Made by a program: the position numbers and the translations under genes. From Sciurus carolinensis (lineage: Eukaryota > Chordata > Mammalia > Rodentia > Sciuridae): 64,000 nucleotides of DNA. The notes beneath the pieces are model-generated. The model was not told the origin of the DNA, ran no database searches, and worked only from the letters and a program-made list of their open reading frames with translations. The stretch's first letter is position 1, and each line of letters begins with the position of its first letter. The stretch covers positions 14,157,084 to 14,221,083 of the forward strand of contig NC_062216.1 in NCBI RefSeq assembly GCF_902686445.1, written 5' to 3'. Positions 12,308 to 24,609 of this stretch are shown here, piece by piece.

Positions 12308-12645
12308 TGAATATAGTTGGCCCTCTGTGAGTTCTGCTTTTGCAGATTCAACCAACCGTGGATTGAAAATATATATTTTTTTCAATACTGGAAAGTTTCC
12401 AAAACCAAAACCTCATTTTGCCATGTGCTGAATACTATGCAGAATCCATATGAATGAAGTGATGTGTAGGCATTGTATTAGGTATTCAAAGGAGTCTAGA
12501 GATGATTTAAACTACACAGGAGCACCAAATAGCTTATGTGCAAATACTGTGCCATTTTGTACAAGGGACTTTAGTATCTGTAGATTTGGGTGTTTGAGGG
12601 GGAACCTAGAAACAATCTCCCACCCATACCAGAGGACAGCTATAT
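12308..12645 (+). mobile_element. Tigger-like DNA transposon fossil
   Basis: The left end TTGGCCCTCTGTGAGTTC, the internal ATTCAACCAACCGTGGATTG and TCTAGAGATGATTTAAA, and the right end CCAGAGGACAGCTATA form the terminal-inverted-repeat pattern of a non-autonomous TcMar-Tigger family. It has no coding capacity. Confidence 0.75.
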
Positions 12646-13114
12646 ACTATTACGTGCAAATAGCAATGTGTTTTCTCTTTAGTTTTTTCATTGCCAGAAA
12701 TCATGTCAGACAAGCACATACAGCTGCTCCTATGTATGTCTTGTGGCAATAGTTCCCACATGTGCTCCTTAATATGTTGCCAGCATAATGTATAACTTCT
12801 GCAAAAATAATGCTATTTGCCCATAAAGTATATACTTGATGAGAGGATAACTTATGTTGATGACTCATGAACAGCGTCATTTTCAGTTTCTTTGTAATGT
12901 CCTTGAGCTTGATCCATGAATTTCTCCACCAGCCTTCCTGATATACCATTGGTGGATCTGGCTGAACAGAGCACAATTTTTAGAGGGCCTGCATGACTCA
13001 AAGATGTAAGAGGAAGGACTTTTTTTTTCTAAATATCTTTCTAAAACTTCTCCATACAAATATAAAATTGAATTACATTTCAAAAATCTACCATATATTT
13101 TTCCAAGAATAGCA

Positions 13115-13202
13115 TATATAGGTTTTATATATATATATATATATACATACATATATATATATGTAAATATATATATAACCCAAATATATATACCCATATA
13201 TA
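13115..13202. repeat. (TA)n-rich low-complexity tract
   Basis: Alternating TA with a few C and G interruptions. It is self-complementary and likely to unwind or form cruciforms easily. Confidence 0.95.
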
Positions 13203-13224
13203 GGTAAAAAATTCTAATTATATA

Positions 13225-13745
13225 CCTAGATGAATTTTTTCATTGCCTTTGTTTTTATCATGGTAAATATGCATACTATAAAACTCACCATTTTAACCAT
13301 TTTTCATTGTATTGTTTGGTAGCATTACACACATTCAAAGTAATAGACTGCTATCACCACTGTCCATCTTCAGAACTTTACCATCTTCCAAAACAAACAC
13401 TCTGTAACCCTTAAACACTAACTTTCTATTTCCCCATCCCACCCTTGGCACCCACCATTCAACTTCCTGTCTCTGTGAGTTTTGACACCCTCATAATAAG
13501 TGCAGTCACACAATGTTTGTCCTTTTGTGATGACTTATTTTACTTTGGGCAGTGTCTTCAAGTTTCTTCCATGTTGTAGCATGAAATTTCCTTTCTTTTA
13601 AAGTCTGAATAGTATTCCGTTGTCCATATGTACCACATTTAATTTACCCATTCATCCATTAATGGAGGTCATTCCCCCTTTTGTTGGGAATAACGCTGCT
13701 GTGAACATTGGTGTACAGATATCTACATGGATGCAAAGTGAACAT
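13225..13745 (-). mobile_element. L1 3' region fragment, antisense
   Basis: Reads such as AAACTCACCATTTTAACCAT and TTCTTCCATGTTGTAGCATG are the complement of the 3' part of old L1 elements. No frame is open. Confidence 0.75.
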
Positions 13746-14244
13746 GCCATTGTAACTGCCACCTGAGTCAGGAACAGAACATTACAGGAGTGCAGGAATT
13801 TAAGGGGAAAACCAGGAGGTTCCAAGACTTTTCCCGCCCATATCCAACTGTTTCAGCTACAATTTAAGTCTTGGATTGGATGTTCATTTTCTCTACCATG
13901 AGAAGTTTGGAAGAGATGTTTGAAAAACTACAGTTTGCAATATAGAAGACCAGCAGAATAGTTGTGAGATTTATGCAACTTCTTTCCTTAAAATATCCAG
14001 GGAAGGAAGTTGGACATATGTGGGACTTGTAGTCGTAGCTGACTTCAGCTATCACACTAGTTCACATTCTTCAAGGGCCCCATGGCGAGGAGGGGGTTCA
14101 AATCCACCTGGAGAACTCCTGTTCACATGTCAGCTTCTGCTACAGCACGGCTCATAAGCCCCCAGAGGGAATTCTCTGGCCATGTCCTGCCTTCCTGCTT
14201 CACTTTCCTTCCTTCCTCTTTTCCTTCTCACCTCGTCTTTCTGC

Positions 14245-14365
14245 TTTTTTTTTTTTTTTTTTTTTTTTTAACTAAAAGGATGTATTGGTGATTCCTTACT
14301 GCCAGACACCCTGTCAGCCCTGTCAGTCACCTTAGGAGACCAAAAAAAAAAAAAAAAAAAAAAAA
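14245..14365. repeat. Inverted poly(T)/poly(A) pair
   Basis: A run of 25 T (14245-14269) and a run of 24 A (14342-14365) are separated by 72 bases and could fold into a long stem. Two retroposon tails in opposite orientation, or one retrocopy with an internal T-run, could produce this. Confidence 0.95.
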
Positions 14366-15680
14366 GAACAAGGTGTGATATTTGACACGTGCATTTAAAA
14401 ATGAATCCACAGCCAAGAGTAATATTCTGATGCTGCAGCCAAGTGCCCAGTGCCAACAGCAGCCTGACAAGGAGCCAGTCTAAGCACCAGGGAGCCGGGA
14501 TTGTGGCAGCACCAGGTAAGAGAGAATCCCTGCAAGCTCTTTGGAGTTGCAGTACTATGCTCTTGGGTGCCACAGCCAAGTCCACGATGATTCTCTAAAC
14601 ACCTTGAAACTGCCTGGGATCCACACGCTCGCAGCCTGCTAAAGGCCACGCACAGCCACTGCTAGTGGCCAAGAAGAAACAAATACATTTCGGACATCAG
14701 TGAAACCCTGTGGGGTCCCTGATCCTTTTCAGCGGCACTTGAGACTTTCTTAAACTCTTACTCCCCAGGGTCTTTTTTCTTTCCTGCTGCGCACAGAGCC
14801 CTGCCCATCTCTCCACCTCTTTGGGTTATCCATCGCCCCAACGTCATGTCGTCATGGCAGCACCCCGCGCTGTTTTCTGGAGAGTTGGGGCAGTCCTCTA
14901 CCTGGCTCCCCTTCCTTGGTCTTAACCCACGCAAACCATCCACTGTAACAGCCCGGTGATCCTCCTAGAGCAGGACGCAGTAATCTCCTGTAAGGAACGA
15001 GATAGCAGACATTCCACACTCCATGGGCCATATGGTCCCAGTAGCAGCTACGTACGGGCTCCATTTTAGTGTGGAGGCAGATGGCATGAAAAGGGACACG
15101 TGTGGCTGTGTCCCCATCACCTTTATTTGCCAATTTGGTTCCCAGTGGAAGTTCAGGGACCAGGCTCTAGATTACAGATCAGCTCACACCCCCCTCCTGC
15201 GACCCTCCCTTGCCTCCCCACCCCTTGAGGGGAACCTCATCTTTCTCAGCGTGACATCCAAGGTTCCCCATGGCCTTTCACTTACCGGTCTAGCCTCACC
15301 CTTTCCTCCTCTCACCATGGCCACTTCCTGGGCCTGCCCCGATTCATCTTGCAGTTCTGAATTCCCAGAACACCTGTGTTATTTCCGACGATTTTCGCCC
15401 CTCCCCCCCACACCTGCCAATCAAACTCTTCCTCTTCTCCAACACCTGCGCAAGGGTCAGCTGCCTGGAACTCTCCCTGTTACTCTTCCCCCGTTAGATC
15501 GCTGCCTTATCAGTTCTCTCTGGGCTTTGCATTTATTTCTCTTATTAACTCTCATAAAATGCTGTGAATTCCTCAGAATGTATCAGATTCGTTTTTGAAT
15601 TCCCAGTGCCCAGTGCAGTGTTTACCATGTAGCAGATACTTAATAGATATGACTAAACTGTCATTTAGGTAGATACTGAC
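14366..15680. other. LOXL2 intron 1 segment
   Basis: No gene recognised. The segment 14390-14750 has minus-strand frames of up to about 100 codons next to the poly(T), but they match no family I know. Confidence 0.5.
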
Positions 15681-16494
15681 TTACTGGATTCATTGAGATG
15701 TAATTCATTTACCACACAATTTACCCATAGAAAGTGTTTGCATCAGTGGAGTTTAATATATTCATGGGTCTGTGCAAACATCACCGCTGCCAGTTTTATA
15801 ACATTTACATCAACAGGAAGAGAAGTCTGTGCCCCTAGGCATCAGCCTTATCCATCACCCACCCACCGCTGAACATCTACAAGCTACTTTCCATCTCTGT
15901 ATGGCTGATTCTGGTTATTTCACACAAAGGGAATCATATAATATTTGGGTCTTTCGTTTGGATTATTTCACCTCACCTAATGTTTTCAAACTTCATCCAT
16001 GTTGTATCATGTGTTAGTTCTTTATTTTTTATGGCCAAATAATATTTCAATGTGTTATACCACATTTTGTTTATCCAATCATTGTTGAGGGACATTTAGG
16101 CTGTGTACACCTTTTGACTCTTATGAACAATACAGCTGTGAATGTTCTCATACACGTTTTGTTTGAACTTGTACAAACATTTGGAAGTGTGGTTCACATG
16201 GTAATTCTATGCTTGATGTTTTGAGGGACCACCAAACTAGTTTTCACTGTGATTGCATAATTATAAATTCCCACCAGTAATCATGAGGGTTCTAATGTCT
16301 CCGCATCTTTGCCAACACTTGACACTTTCTACTTAAAAAAAGAAGAAGATGAAGATTGTAGTCATCCTCATGGTATAAAGTGGGATCTTGTCATGGTTTT
16401 GGTTTATACTTATCTAATGACTAATGATGTTGAGCAAATATTGGTGTGCTCATTAGATTTTTGAATACTGTCTTTCAATTCTTTGCTCCTTTAT

Positions 16495-16580
16495 TTTCCT
16501 TTATTACTGGGGATGGAACCCAGGGCCTCACACCTGCTAGGCAAGTGCTCCACCACTGACTCATACTCCCAAGCCTTTAC
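16495..16580 (-). mobile_element. ID-like SINE fragment, antisense
   Basis: GGGGATGGAACCCAGGGCCT and GCTAGGCAAGTGCTCCACCA are the complement of the tRNA-derived ID monomer. Confidence 0.85.
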
Positions 16581-17544
16581 CCAATTTTAAATTGGTTTGC
16601 TTGTCTTTTTATTGTTCAATCATAGGAGTTTTTACATATTCTGGACTCCAGACCCTTATCAGACATGATTTACGAATATTATCTCCCAGTCTGTGGCTTG
16701 TATCTTCCCTTTCCAGTTCCAATCACATTTACTTAACTTCTATTTGGTGAAAATAGAGCCAGAAATGTAAACATACAAGTGCTCACCATCTCAGGGCTCC
16801 CTGTCTTAGGGAGATGATTGCAACAGACGACAGAACAGCAGCAGTGCAGGGGATGCTTGGCCAAGGTCACCATGGCTGCTCTGCCTCGAGCGACACACAA
16901 AAGGGTTTAGTTCCGATGAAATCCAGTTTCTGTGTTTTTCCTTTCGTTGCCTGTGGTTTGGGCATCTTACGTTGTCTGATGAGGTCCTGAAGATCTACCC
17001 TTATGGTTTCTTCTCAAAGTTTTACAGTTTTAGCTTTTGCCTGGGGTCTTTGATCCATTTCGTATTGATTTTTGCAAGTGGTGTGGAGAGCACTCTCTTG
17101 CGTGTGGCTACTCAGTTGTTCCGGTGTCGCCTGTTCTTCCCACATTCCTTCTTCGAATGCTCTGGCGCCTTGGTCATGCACGGGGTGGTTCCAGCCTTCT
17201 CAGCCCTGACAGCGAGCTGTGTGTCTCTCCTGTCACTACCATTCCACCTTGATTTTTAGTTGAGTCCTCTCACTTTGCTCCCCTTTTCAGAACTGTTGGA
17301 CTATTCTGGGTCCCTCATAATTCCATATGAATTTTAGAATCCACCAGCTTGTCAAAAGATGATCGAGATTCCAGTAGGATTATACTGAATCTGTATATCA
17401 ATTTGGGGAGTATTCCCATTAAAAATTAGAGTCCCTGAATGGGGTGTCTTGCCATTTATCTAGACCACCCAGTTCTTTTCAACAAAGTTTTGTAGTTTTC
17501 AGAGTATGAATTTTGCACTTATTTTATTAAACTTATTCCTACTT

Positions 17545-17604
17545 TTTTTATACTATTGTAAGTATAAATAAGTTATACTATTTTTATACTATTGTAAGTA
17601 TAAA
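17545..17604 (+). repeat. Short direct duplication
   Basis: A 24-base unit at 17545-17568 recurs exactly at 17581-17604 inside the L1 remnant, period 36. Confidence 0.95.
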
Positions 17605-17791
17605 TTGATTTCTTAATTTCACTTTTGGATTGTTGTATCCTGTAACCTGGCTGAAATCATTTATCAGTTCTGGTAGTTTTTTTAGCAGATTTCTTGGGAT
17701 TTAAAAAATGTATATATGTGAGTACATTCTTAAACCAAAGAGGAGGGGTTTGTGAGGTGGCTATATGGTGTTCTAGAATAAGGAACAACTG

Positions 17792-18240
17792 TGTTTTAGC
17801 TTTTGTGTCACTGTGACCAAAATACTCAATAATAACAACTTACAGAAGGAGAAGTCTATTGGGGTTCATGGTCTCAGTGGTCTCAGTCCACAGAAAACCG
17901 GCTTCATTGCTCTGGGTCCAAAGTGAAGCAGAACATCATGGGGGAAGGTTGTGACAGAGGGAAGCATCTCCCCTCATAGCAGCAGGGAGAGAGAGAGAGA
18001 GGTGTGGGACAGGGAGGGAGCGGGGAAGGGGCCTCAGGGAAGATGAATCTTCCCAGGGCACGTCCCCAGTGATCCTCCTCCAGTCCTGCCCCACCTGCCC
18101 ACAGTTACCACCCAGTCAGTCTATTCTAACTACCATGGACTGGTTAGATTACATTACAGTTCTCATAATTTGATCACTTCACCTCTGAGTATTCCTGTTT
18201 TAACAGGAGCTTTTGGGGGATGCCTCTGCAAACCATAACA
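17792..18240 (-). repeat. 3' LTR of the MaLR provirus
   Basis: Runs TGTTTTAGC to CATAACA on the + strand. It is the 3' LTR because the element is antisense. It contains a short GA run and shares text such as TTCATTGCTCTGGGTCCAA with the other copy. Confidence 0.85.
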
Positions 18241-19657
18241 TTCTGCCTCTGACTCCCCAAAGCTCACGTCCACCTCAAAATGCAAAATTCATTTAGTCCA
18301 CCTCTAAGAGTCCCACAGTCTTAACAGTTTCAGCATTGCCCAAAAGTCCAAGTTCAAAGTCTCCTGTGAGACTTATGGCAAACTCTTGCCTTGAGCCCCT
18401 ATAAAAATCAAAAGCAAGTTACACATATTCCATACACAGAGTAAACATTTCCAATTCAAAAGGAAGGAGTCGGGGTGGAGAAAGAAAGGGTGGGGTCAAA
18501 ATATCAGCTGGGCAAATAGACCTTACCGTATCTAGGACACGAGCCTGAACGATGTTATTTCCAGAGGATTTGGGCAGCCCCCACCCTTTGGCCTTGCAGG
18601 TTGCAGCACACTTGGTCTCTCCTCAGCAAGCAGTTTTTCTCGGCAGATCATCCACAATACTGGCATCTCTTAATTTCTGGGGTCTCCATTCCACCTTTGG
18701 CTTGACCTTCACAGTTCCACACTTGTCCCTTTCAGGGGCAGCATGCAGGACTCCAATCCTACTACATTTTTCATGGCCTCCTAGGCCTTCCTTTAAAATC
18801 TTGAGGGAAGCGTCCATGACCCCTTTAATTTAGCATCCTATTCCTGCAGAACTTGGATGATGTCAATTTCTGTTGTCAGCTCCCACAATACCCAGTCCCC
18901 CTGGAATCACAGATGCAGTGGCCTCTGAGTGCCTGTGCAGCTCAGCACTGTGAAACAACTTCTGGTCCCCCATGATCTCTTCTCAAAGGAATTTTCTCTT
19001 CTGTACCCTGGAGCCTGTAGTGGGTATGGTCTTGCAAATTCCTGAAATACTCTGGAGGCATCTTTCCTATTGTCTCTGTGGAAAGTACTTAGCATCTCTT
19101 TAGGGGCTCTAACGACTTATACAAGCACAGCTTTCTTTGCCACAGCTTTGCAAGCACATTTCTGGCTAAGGTGCAAGTTTTGTTTTGTTTTTTAAACCCT
19201 CTAGCTCTGCTTTCTGCTCCTCATTCTCATAGTAAACCTGGCTAAAATCTTCCAGCAATATCCATGCCACTAACTGGATGCTGTACTGCCTTGAAATTTC
19301 TTCTTCTAGTTTAATTAGTCCATCACTTTTATATTCAGTCTCACACAAAGTCTCAGGACACAGCAAAATGTAGCCAAGTTTTTTGACAGAATATAACATG
19401 AGTAACCTCTGTTCCAATTCCCAATAGAGTCCTCATTTCCCTCTGAAACCTCATGAGCACAGTCTACATTCCTATCAAAATCGTGTTCTTCTGAGTGCCC
19501 ACCAGAATCCACTATTAAGCTCTGCCTATGGCATCCTAAAACTTTTCCAGTCTGCATCTATAAACTTAAATTTTCCTCCTGCAAACCATTTCCAAAGACT
19601 TTGGAACCACGTAGTCAAGTTAGTCACAGCCACAGCCCCACTCCTCGTACCAGTTTC

Positions 19658-20109
19658 TGTTTTGGTCAGCTTTTGTGTTGCTGTGACCCTAATACCCAAA
19701 AGAACTACTTAGAGGAGGAAAAGTTTATTGGGGCTCATGATCTCAGAGGTCTCAGTCCATAAACAATCGACTCCATTGCTCTGGGCCCAAGGTGAGGTAG
19801 AACATCCTAGAGGAAAGGAGTGACAGAGGGAGGCTGTTCCACTCATGGCAGCAAGGAGAGAGAGAGAGAGGGAGAGGGAGAGAAGGGAGGACGGGATTGA
19901 AGAAAGAGGCACCCTTCCAAGGCAGCCCCCACCCCAGGACCCACCTCCCCCAGCCATGTCCCACCTGTGCACGGTTATCACCCAGTCACTCTATTCAAAC
20001 TAGGATGGACTGGTTAGGTCACAGCTCTTCAGAGTCCAACCATTTCCCCTCTGAAAATTCCTGCATTAACAGGAACTTTTAGGGGACACCTCACATCCAA
20101 ATCTTAACG
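19658..20109 (-). repeat. 5' LTR of the MaLR provirus
   Basis: Runs TGTTTTGGTCAGC to ATCTTAACG on the + strand. The internal sequence directly to its left has the primer-binding-site-like context (complement of TGGTACGAGGAGTGG) expected next to a 5' LTR. Confidence 0.85.
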
Positions 20110-20114
20110 AAGTG

Positions 20115-23100
20115 CGAAAGCAGGTGGAAGTAGATGCATGCGGACCAGTAAGACTGGAGCTCAGGGTAGCAGGTTGAAGCTAGTTCTGGTCATGCTAAAG
20201 ATAGTGGCGGCATCTGACAGCTAAAAGTGGGAGCTGTGCCGTGTCTGGAGACACAGGAAGAATATTAGAACCATTCTCAGAAGGAGTTCCGGTGCAGGCT
20301 TGTGATCGGTCCAGTGTTGATCAGCTTTAAAGTTAACCGAGAAAGTCTGTCCTCTTGAGTTAGCGTAAGAACTTCAGGTTTCTGAGTATCTGCCACTACC
20401 CTGTGGATGCCACGCGCTTGATGAGTGATCACTGGTGACCCAGTACCAGCTGGCTTTGTGCAGCCAGGCCCAGCCAGCTTCGCTGATGTGGCAGTTGGTG
20501 CCTGCTGCTATTGCTCTCCGGGTTCCTGGATGGGAGCCAATGCTGCAGTGGGCAGAGGAGGCCAGGTCGCGGGCCCTTAGCGAGCTGTAATGCAACACTC
20601 CTACCCCACTCTCTCAAGGAGCCAGACATCTCCAAACAAGCTCAAGGGGCCACTCTGGCCCCTGTACCTGCCACTCCTGTCACTGCACCCTCCGGCTTTA
20701 GCTGTCGTCCGAGAGACACCGGCCTGAAGAATTGATTCCAGGCTGAGGTTACGATGTTCAGATGAGAGCTTGGCCTGGCAGTTTCTGGAGATGGAAGAGG
20801 TCCAGAAAAGGTGTCCAGAGTCCTGCTCGGAAGGCAGGGCCCTGCCTGAGGCGCAGGCAAGCTAAGCTGGGTGGTATGCCACTGGGGACTGAGCCGTTGA
20901 ACTGTCTCTCCATCAACTTTTGATGGATCATCTCAGAAAAACTGATTATGCACTCCCTCCCTCCCAGGCTCGCACAGTCTCCCGCCCAGGACTCCCACAA
21001 TCTCCCACCCCATTCGCTTATCTTACCCCAACTGTCTGAGCCCCTCCCTACCCCAGGACTGTGCCTGGACCCACTCTCGGTGCTTCTCCTCCAGGAATTG
21101 GTGTGCAGTGAGCCCCATCCCTGGGACCACTGGACACATTTGCAGTGATGGGCGTCTTCTCAAGTTTACGTGCCCTTTTGGACCTCGCTTTGTTCTCCCC
21201 TTACCTGCTTTTTGTGAACTTTAACATCTCCCTCCAAATGGCAAGAAACCCAGGCCAACTTGGCTACTGATGTTAGCTCTGGGAAATATGTCTGAACATG
21301 TGTGTGGGATTGGGGAGTCGGGGGGAGTGGGGGTGGGCAGGGGTGTTCAAACCTGCTGCCCAGGTGGTGAGTTCAAAGTGGTTGATGGGTAGAATGTTGC
21401 TCCTCCTGGTTTTTGCCTGGGTTGTTCCCAACCTTAGATTATACTAGTTATCACTTGCTGAGCAGTGACTATGAGTCTGTCATTGTACCAGGCACTTTTG
21501 ATTTCTTATGTAACCCAGCAAGGCACTAAGACTCTTCTCTGTTTGCAGAAGCCAGATTGGAATCTGAGTCCACTCTCGAATATTCTTCCAATTGTCATGT
21601 GTTATCCTATAGTTGAACCGTGTCTGGATTTTTCTTAGGGATTGGGGGTTGGACAGTTTGAAGCCTCTGGGCATCCTTGTCTTGATCAGTTTCTGTATTG
21701 CTTTTAAGTACCAATTGTGGGTTTTCCCTGTCCCTTCTCTCTGGGCTTCATGCTGGAGAGATGTGTCTGTTCTATAAGAGATCCAGAAGGCATTTCCAAA
21801 GTGTTTGTACCTTTAGTCTCCCAGGGAAGCAGCCTGGTCAAAATGAGATTCCACCCAGAGCCAGACATGGACTGTGGGGAACCCCAATTGGTCACAACAA
21901 ATTATGCCAACAAAGGCCTCTTTCTGAAGACAGAAAAATATTCAACTTTGTATGCCTGCCATCTCACCACCTCACTGTGCTCTGAATATACCCGCTCTGT
22001 GGCCAGAAATAGATGGGAATGAGGAGGAATCCTTGGCCAGGAGCCAAATGGACCAGCCCTGGCTGAGCCTGGTGTCAAAGTCTCCGTTCTTGTCTGAGGT
22101 GGTTCAGGAGGGCCACCTCGTCCCCCACCCACTTCCATCATCCTCCAGACAGGCCCCATTCACCCAGGACAGCCTCCTTCCATGCAGGATGTGTTCCCCG
22201 TGGTTAGAAGCAGTGCCCAGGCCACAGCTGGGATCATGGCTCCCGGCTGTGCTCCGAGCCGTGAGCAAAGACCATTCGTCACTCCTGTTGAACACAGCAG
22301 AGATCCCAGGCACAGAGGGTCCAGTGGAGGAGACAGCCCCCTCCTTGCCCCTGACCCCAATGCCTGCATCTGGCAGAGAGGTCAAGCAGGGCACTCTGTC
22401 TGGTGACAGAATTCAGCTGAGTTCCTGGCTTCACTCTTCTAAGCCAGTGCTCAAAGCAGTGTGGCCACTGTTCCTGGCTAAAAAGTGGCATGGTTGTTTA
22501 CACCACGCTTCACATCTGGGGCAGGCGGGACCATGACTGGGAGCTCCCAGCCACAAGGTATGAAGCCATTGCCGGGAAAAATGACTCCTTTCCGTGCCCA
22601 CTGGGGACCGTGAGGCCGTGCACACAAGGGGGCCCTGCAGATGCCAGCTGTAGGAGAGTCCTGCGCCCGGATGCTAACATTGGGGGAGGGGACAGTTAGG
22701 AAGATCAGATGAGGATCAGGTTGGCTAAGAGCAATTTAAAAAGTCAAAACCACAGAGTCCAGACGTGATTGATGTCTTTCACCTTATTTGTGCATGACTA
22801 GGAATTACTATAGCTATTGACAATATTGATAACCGTTGCGTTGTCGTTCACGAGGAGCCAGTTTGTCACATTGGCCGTTGTTTGAGCGGGTGCCACGAAG
22901 TCAAGCGTCCATAGTTAAAGGTTGCAGTTTGGGGCTGTCCTTTTGTTTAAGGACCTACTGGGGAGTCAGTAATTCACTTGGCTTTGCAGAAAGTATTGTT
23001 AGGCAAGTGAGTTTAATGCCACAGGACACCCTTTTCTAGAAGATGATGCAAGGATTCAGAAGAGATTGTTTTTAGAGGAAGAAAACTACTTGAGCAGACC

Positions 23101-23630
23101 CAAGGGAACCTTGCCGCTCAGAGTTTTGGGGACTAGGACTTTCACATTCTTTCCCAAGCAGACTCAGCCCTTGAGAGAGTCACCTACAGAAAGGGCCCTG
23201 GAAATTTCAACTTTAGCTTTTCCCCTTTTCCTCTTGGAGTCCTGTTGGGTCATAATTAAATAAGACTTCAGAAATCAGAAATCAGGGATTCTGAAATGTA
23301 CAGGAAAGTCACCTGGATGACTGATGTCCTCCAACGAATGGTGTTTATTAGACGATTGAAATAGCACTGTTCATATCGACTCAAAACTGGAGTAAGATCA
23401 AGGTCAAGAACCACTTTCCTTCCCTCTGATACCAGCCTCACCCCCAGTTCCCAGCAGGACCAGCAAGCGTTGGTATGAGCTCTACTTAGAAGTCTTACTT
23501 GTAGACCCCTGGAAGTACCATTTCCCATTAGACTTGGCACAATTTATCACATACTTAGTTTATACAGCATCTATGAAACAACTTTCTTGTTAAGGTAATT
23601 AAACTTTTCTCCAATATTTTGTATTCTGCA
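20115..23630. other. LOXL2 intron 1, mid part
   Basis: Largely unique-looking intron, fairly GC-rich between 20.4 and 22.7 kb, with many overlapping short frames on both strands and no convincing gene. A weak L2/MIR-like piece lies near 21455-21590. Confidence 0.55.
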
Positions 23631-23644
23631 AATGTGCATTTCTA

Positions 23645-23843
23645 GCCAGGCCTGGAGGTGTATGCCTTTAATGCTAACAACCTGGGAGAGTGAGACTGGG
23701 ATTGCAGGTTCAAGGCCAGCCTCAACAATTAGGCAAGGTCCTAAGCAACTTACTGAGACCCTGTCTCAAAATAAAAAACAAAAAGAACTGGGGCTGTAGC
23801 CTAGTGACAAAGCCCTTCTGGGTTCAATACCCAGTTCCAAAAT
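23645..23843 (+). mobile_element. B1-ID dimeric SINE
   Basis: 7SL-like left half (GCCAGGCCTGGAGGTGTATG) and ID-like right half (GGGGCTGTAGCCTAGTGAC). Its target-site duplication is a 14-mer at 23631-23644 and 23844-23857 with one mismatch. Confidence 0.92.
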
Positions 23844-24049
23844 AATGTGTATTTCTAATTTCCAAGCATGGTGTTGCAAAAAATGAATCTAGAAAGCACT
23901 ACCTAGGCTTCTTCTCAAAAGCTCCTAATTCCCCAAATAACACTTGGGAAACTGGAGATAAAAAAAAGAAAGAAAGAAAGAAAAGAAAAAAACCAAAACA
24001 ACAGGGGAGAATGAAGAAAAGGAAAAAACAGTAGAATAAATTCAAAATA

Positions 24050-24240
24050 ACTCTCCTATGTACTTACATGAATATATCGCAGTGAATCCCACCATCATGT
24101 ATATCCATAAGAATGGGGTCTTAACTAGAATAAGATATATTCCATGTTTGTAAATTATATTAAAATGAAATCAACTGTCATATATAAGTAAAAAGAATCT
24201 TTAAAACAAATTTTAAAATAATAATATTGGAATAAAAAAA
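24050..24240 (+). mobile_element. Probable lineage-specific L1 3' tail
   Basis: Text such as ACATGAATATATCGCAGTG and ACCATCATGTATATCCATAA, ending in AT-rich sequence, resembles the 3' end commonly seen in squirrel L1 copies. This is from memory and unverified. A GAAA-rich stretch lies just upstream (23959-23995). Confidence 0.5.
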
Positions 24241-24489
24241 TTACACGCAACTCACTGAATAATGCAGCTAAGTCTCAACCAAAACTGTAGTTGGCACTTG
24301 GAAGCCAGACTGGAGTATAGCAGGTGGCCCTGTTAGGACCAAGATATATCAGCAGATTTTTTTTCTGACTGCCTTCTATGGATCAGGAAATTAAAGAGTG
24401 GTGTGATCTTTGGTTTTTAAGTAGGTGTTCCTGTTTTCCCTTTCGAAAGTTCTTTCTAAGTATATATAGATTCTATTTCATAAATGAAA

Positions 24490-24600
24490 TACTGAGACTT
24501 AGAAAATTGAAGTGTGCCTAAGGTCACAGAGCTAAGGAGTAGAAATGTGATTGGAACCCAGTTCTGTTTGACTCTGACACTCTATGCTCTAGAGAAGTAC
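24490..24600 (+). repeat. MIR-like SINE fragment
   Basis: GGTCACAGAGCTAAGGAGTA followed by GATTGGAACCCAGTTCTG is the MIR core order. Confidence 0.75.
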
Positions 24601-24609
24601 CAGCACTTC

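Larger units (their letters stand above)
15680..17750 (-). mobile_element. L1 3' region and ORF2 fragment, antisense
   Basis: Text such as CATCCATGTTGTATCATGTG, GGTTCACATGGTAATTCTAT and CCAGACCCTTATCAGACATG is the complement of L1, running from the 3' region at the left into ORF2 at the right (ending about 17750). An antisense ID-like SINE (about 16495-16580) interrupts it. The frames are destroyed. Confidence 0.8.
17792..20109 (-). mobile_element. Complete ERVL-MaLR-type provirus, antisense
   Basis: Two related LTRs (17792-18240 and 19658-20109) flank about 1.4 kb of internal sequence that reads like MaLR internal DNA (for example AGTCCAAGTTCAAAGTCTCC). Termini follow the TGTT...AACA pattern. 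Flanking pentamers AACTG (17787-17791) and AAGTG (20110-20114) look like a 5-base target duplication with one change. The internal part has no recognisable gag, pol or env frame, as is normal for these non-autonomous elements. Orientation is opposite to LOXL2. Confidence 0.85.

Noticed and set aside
17792..20109. Possible retroviral coding genes in the ERVL-MaLR provirus
   Set aside because: The internal part is short and holds only broken frames with no retroviral domain; these elements are normally non-coding.
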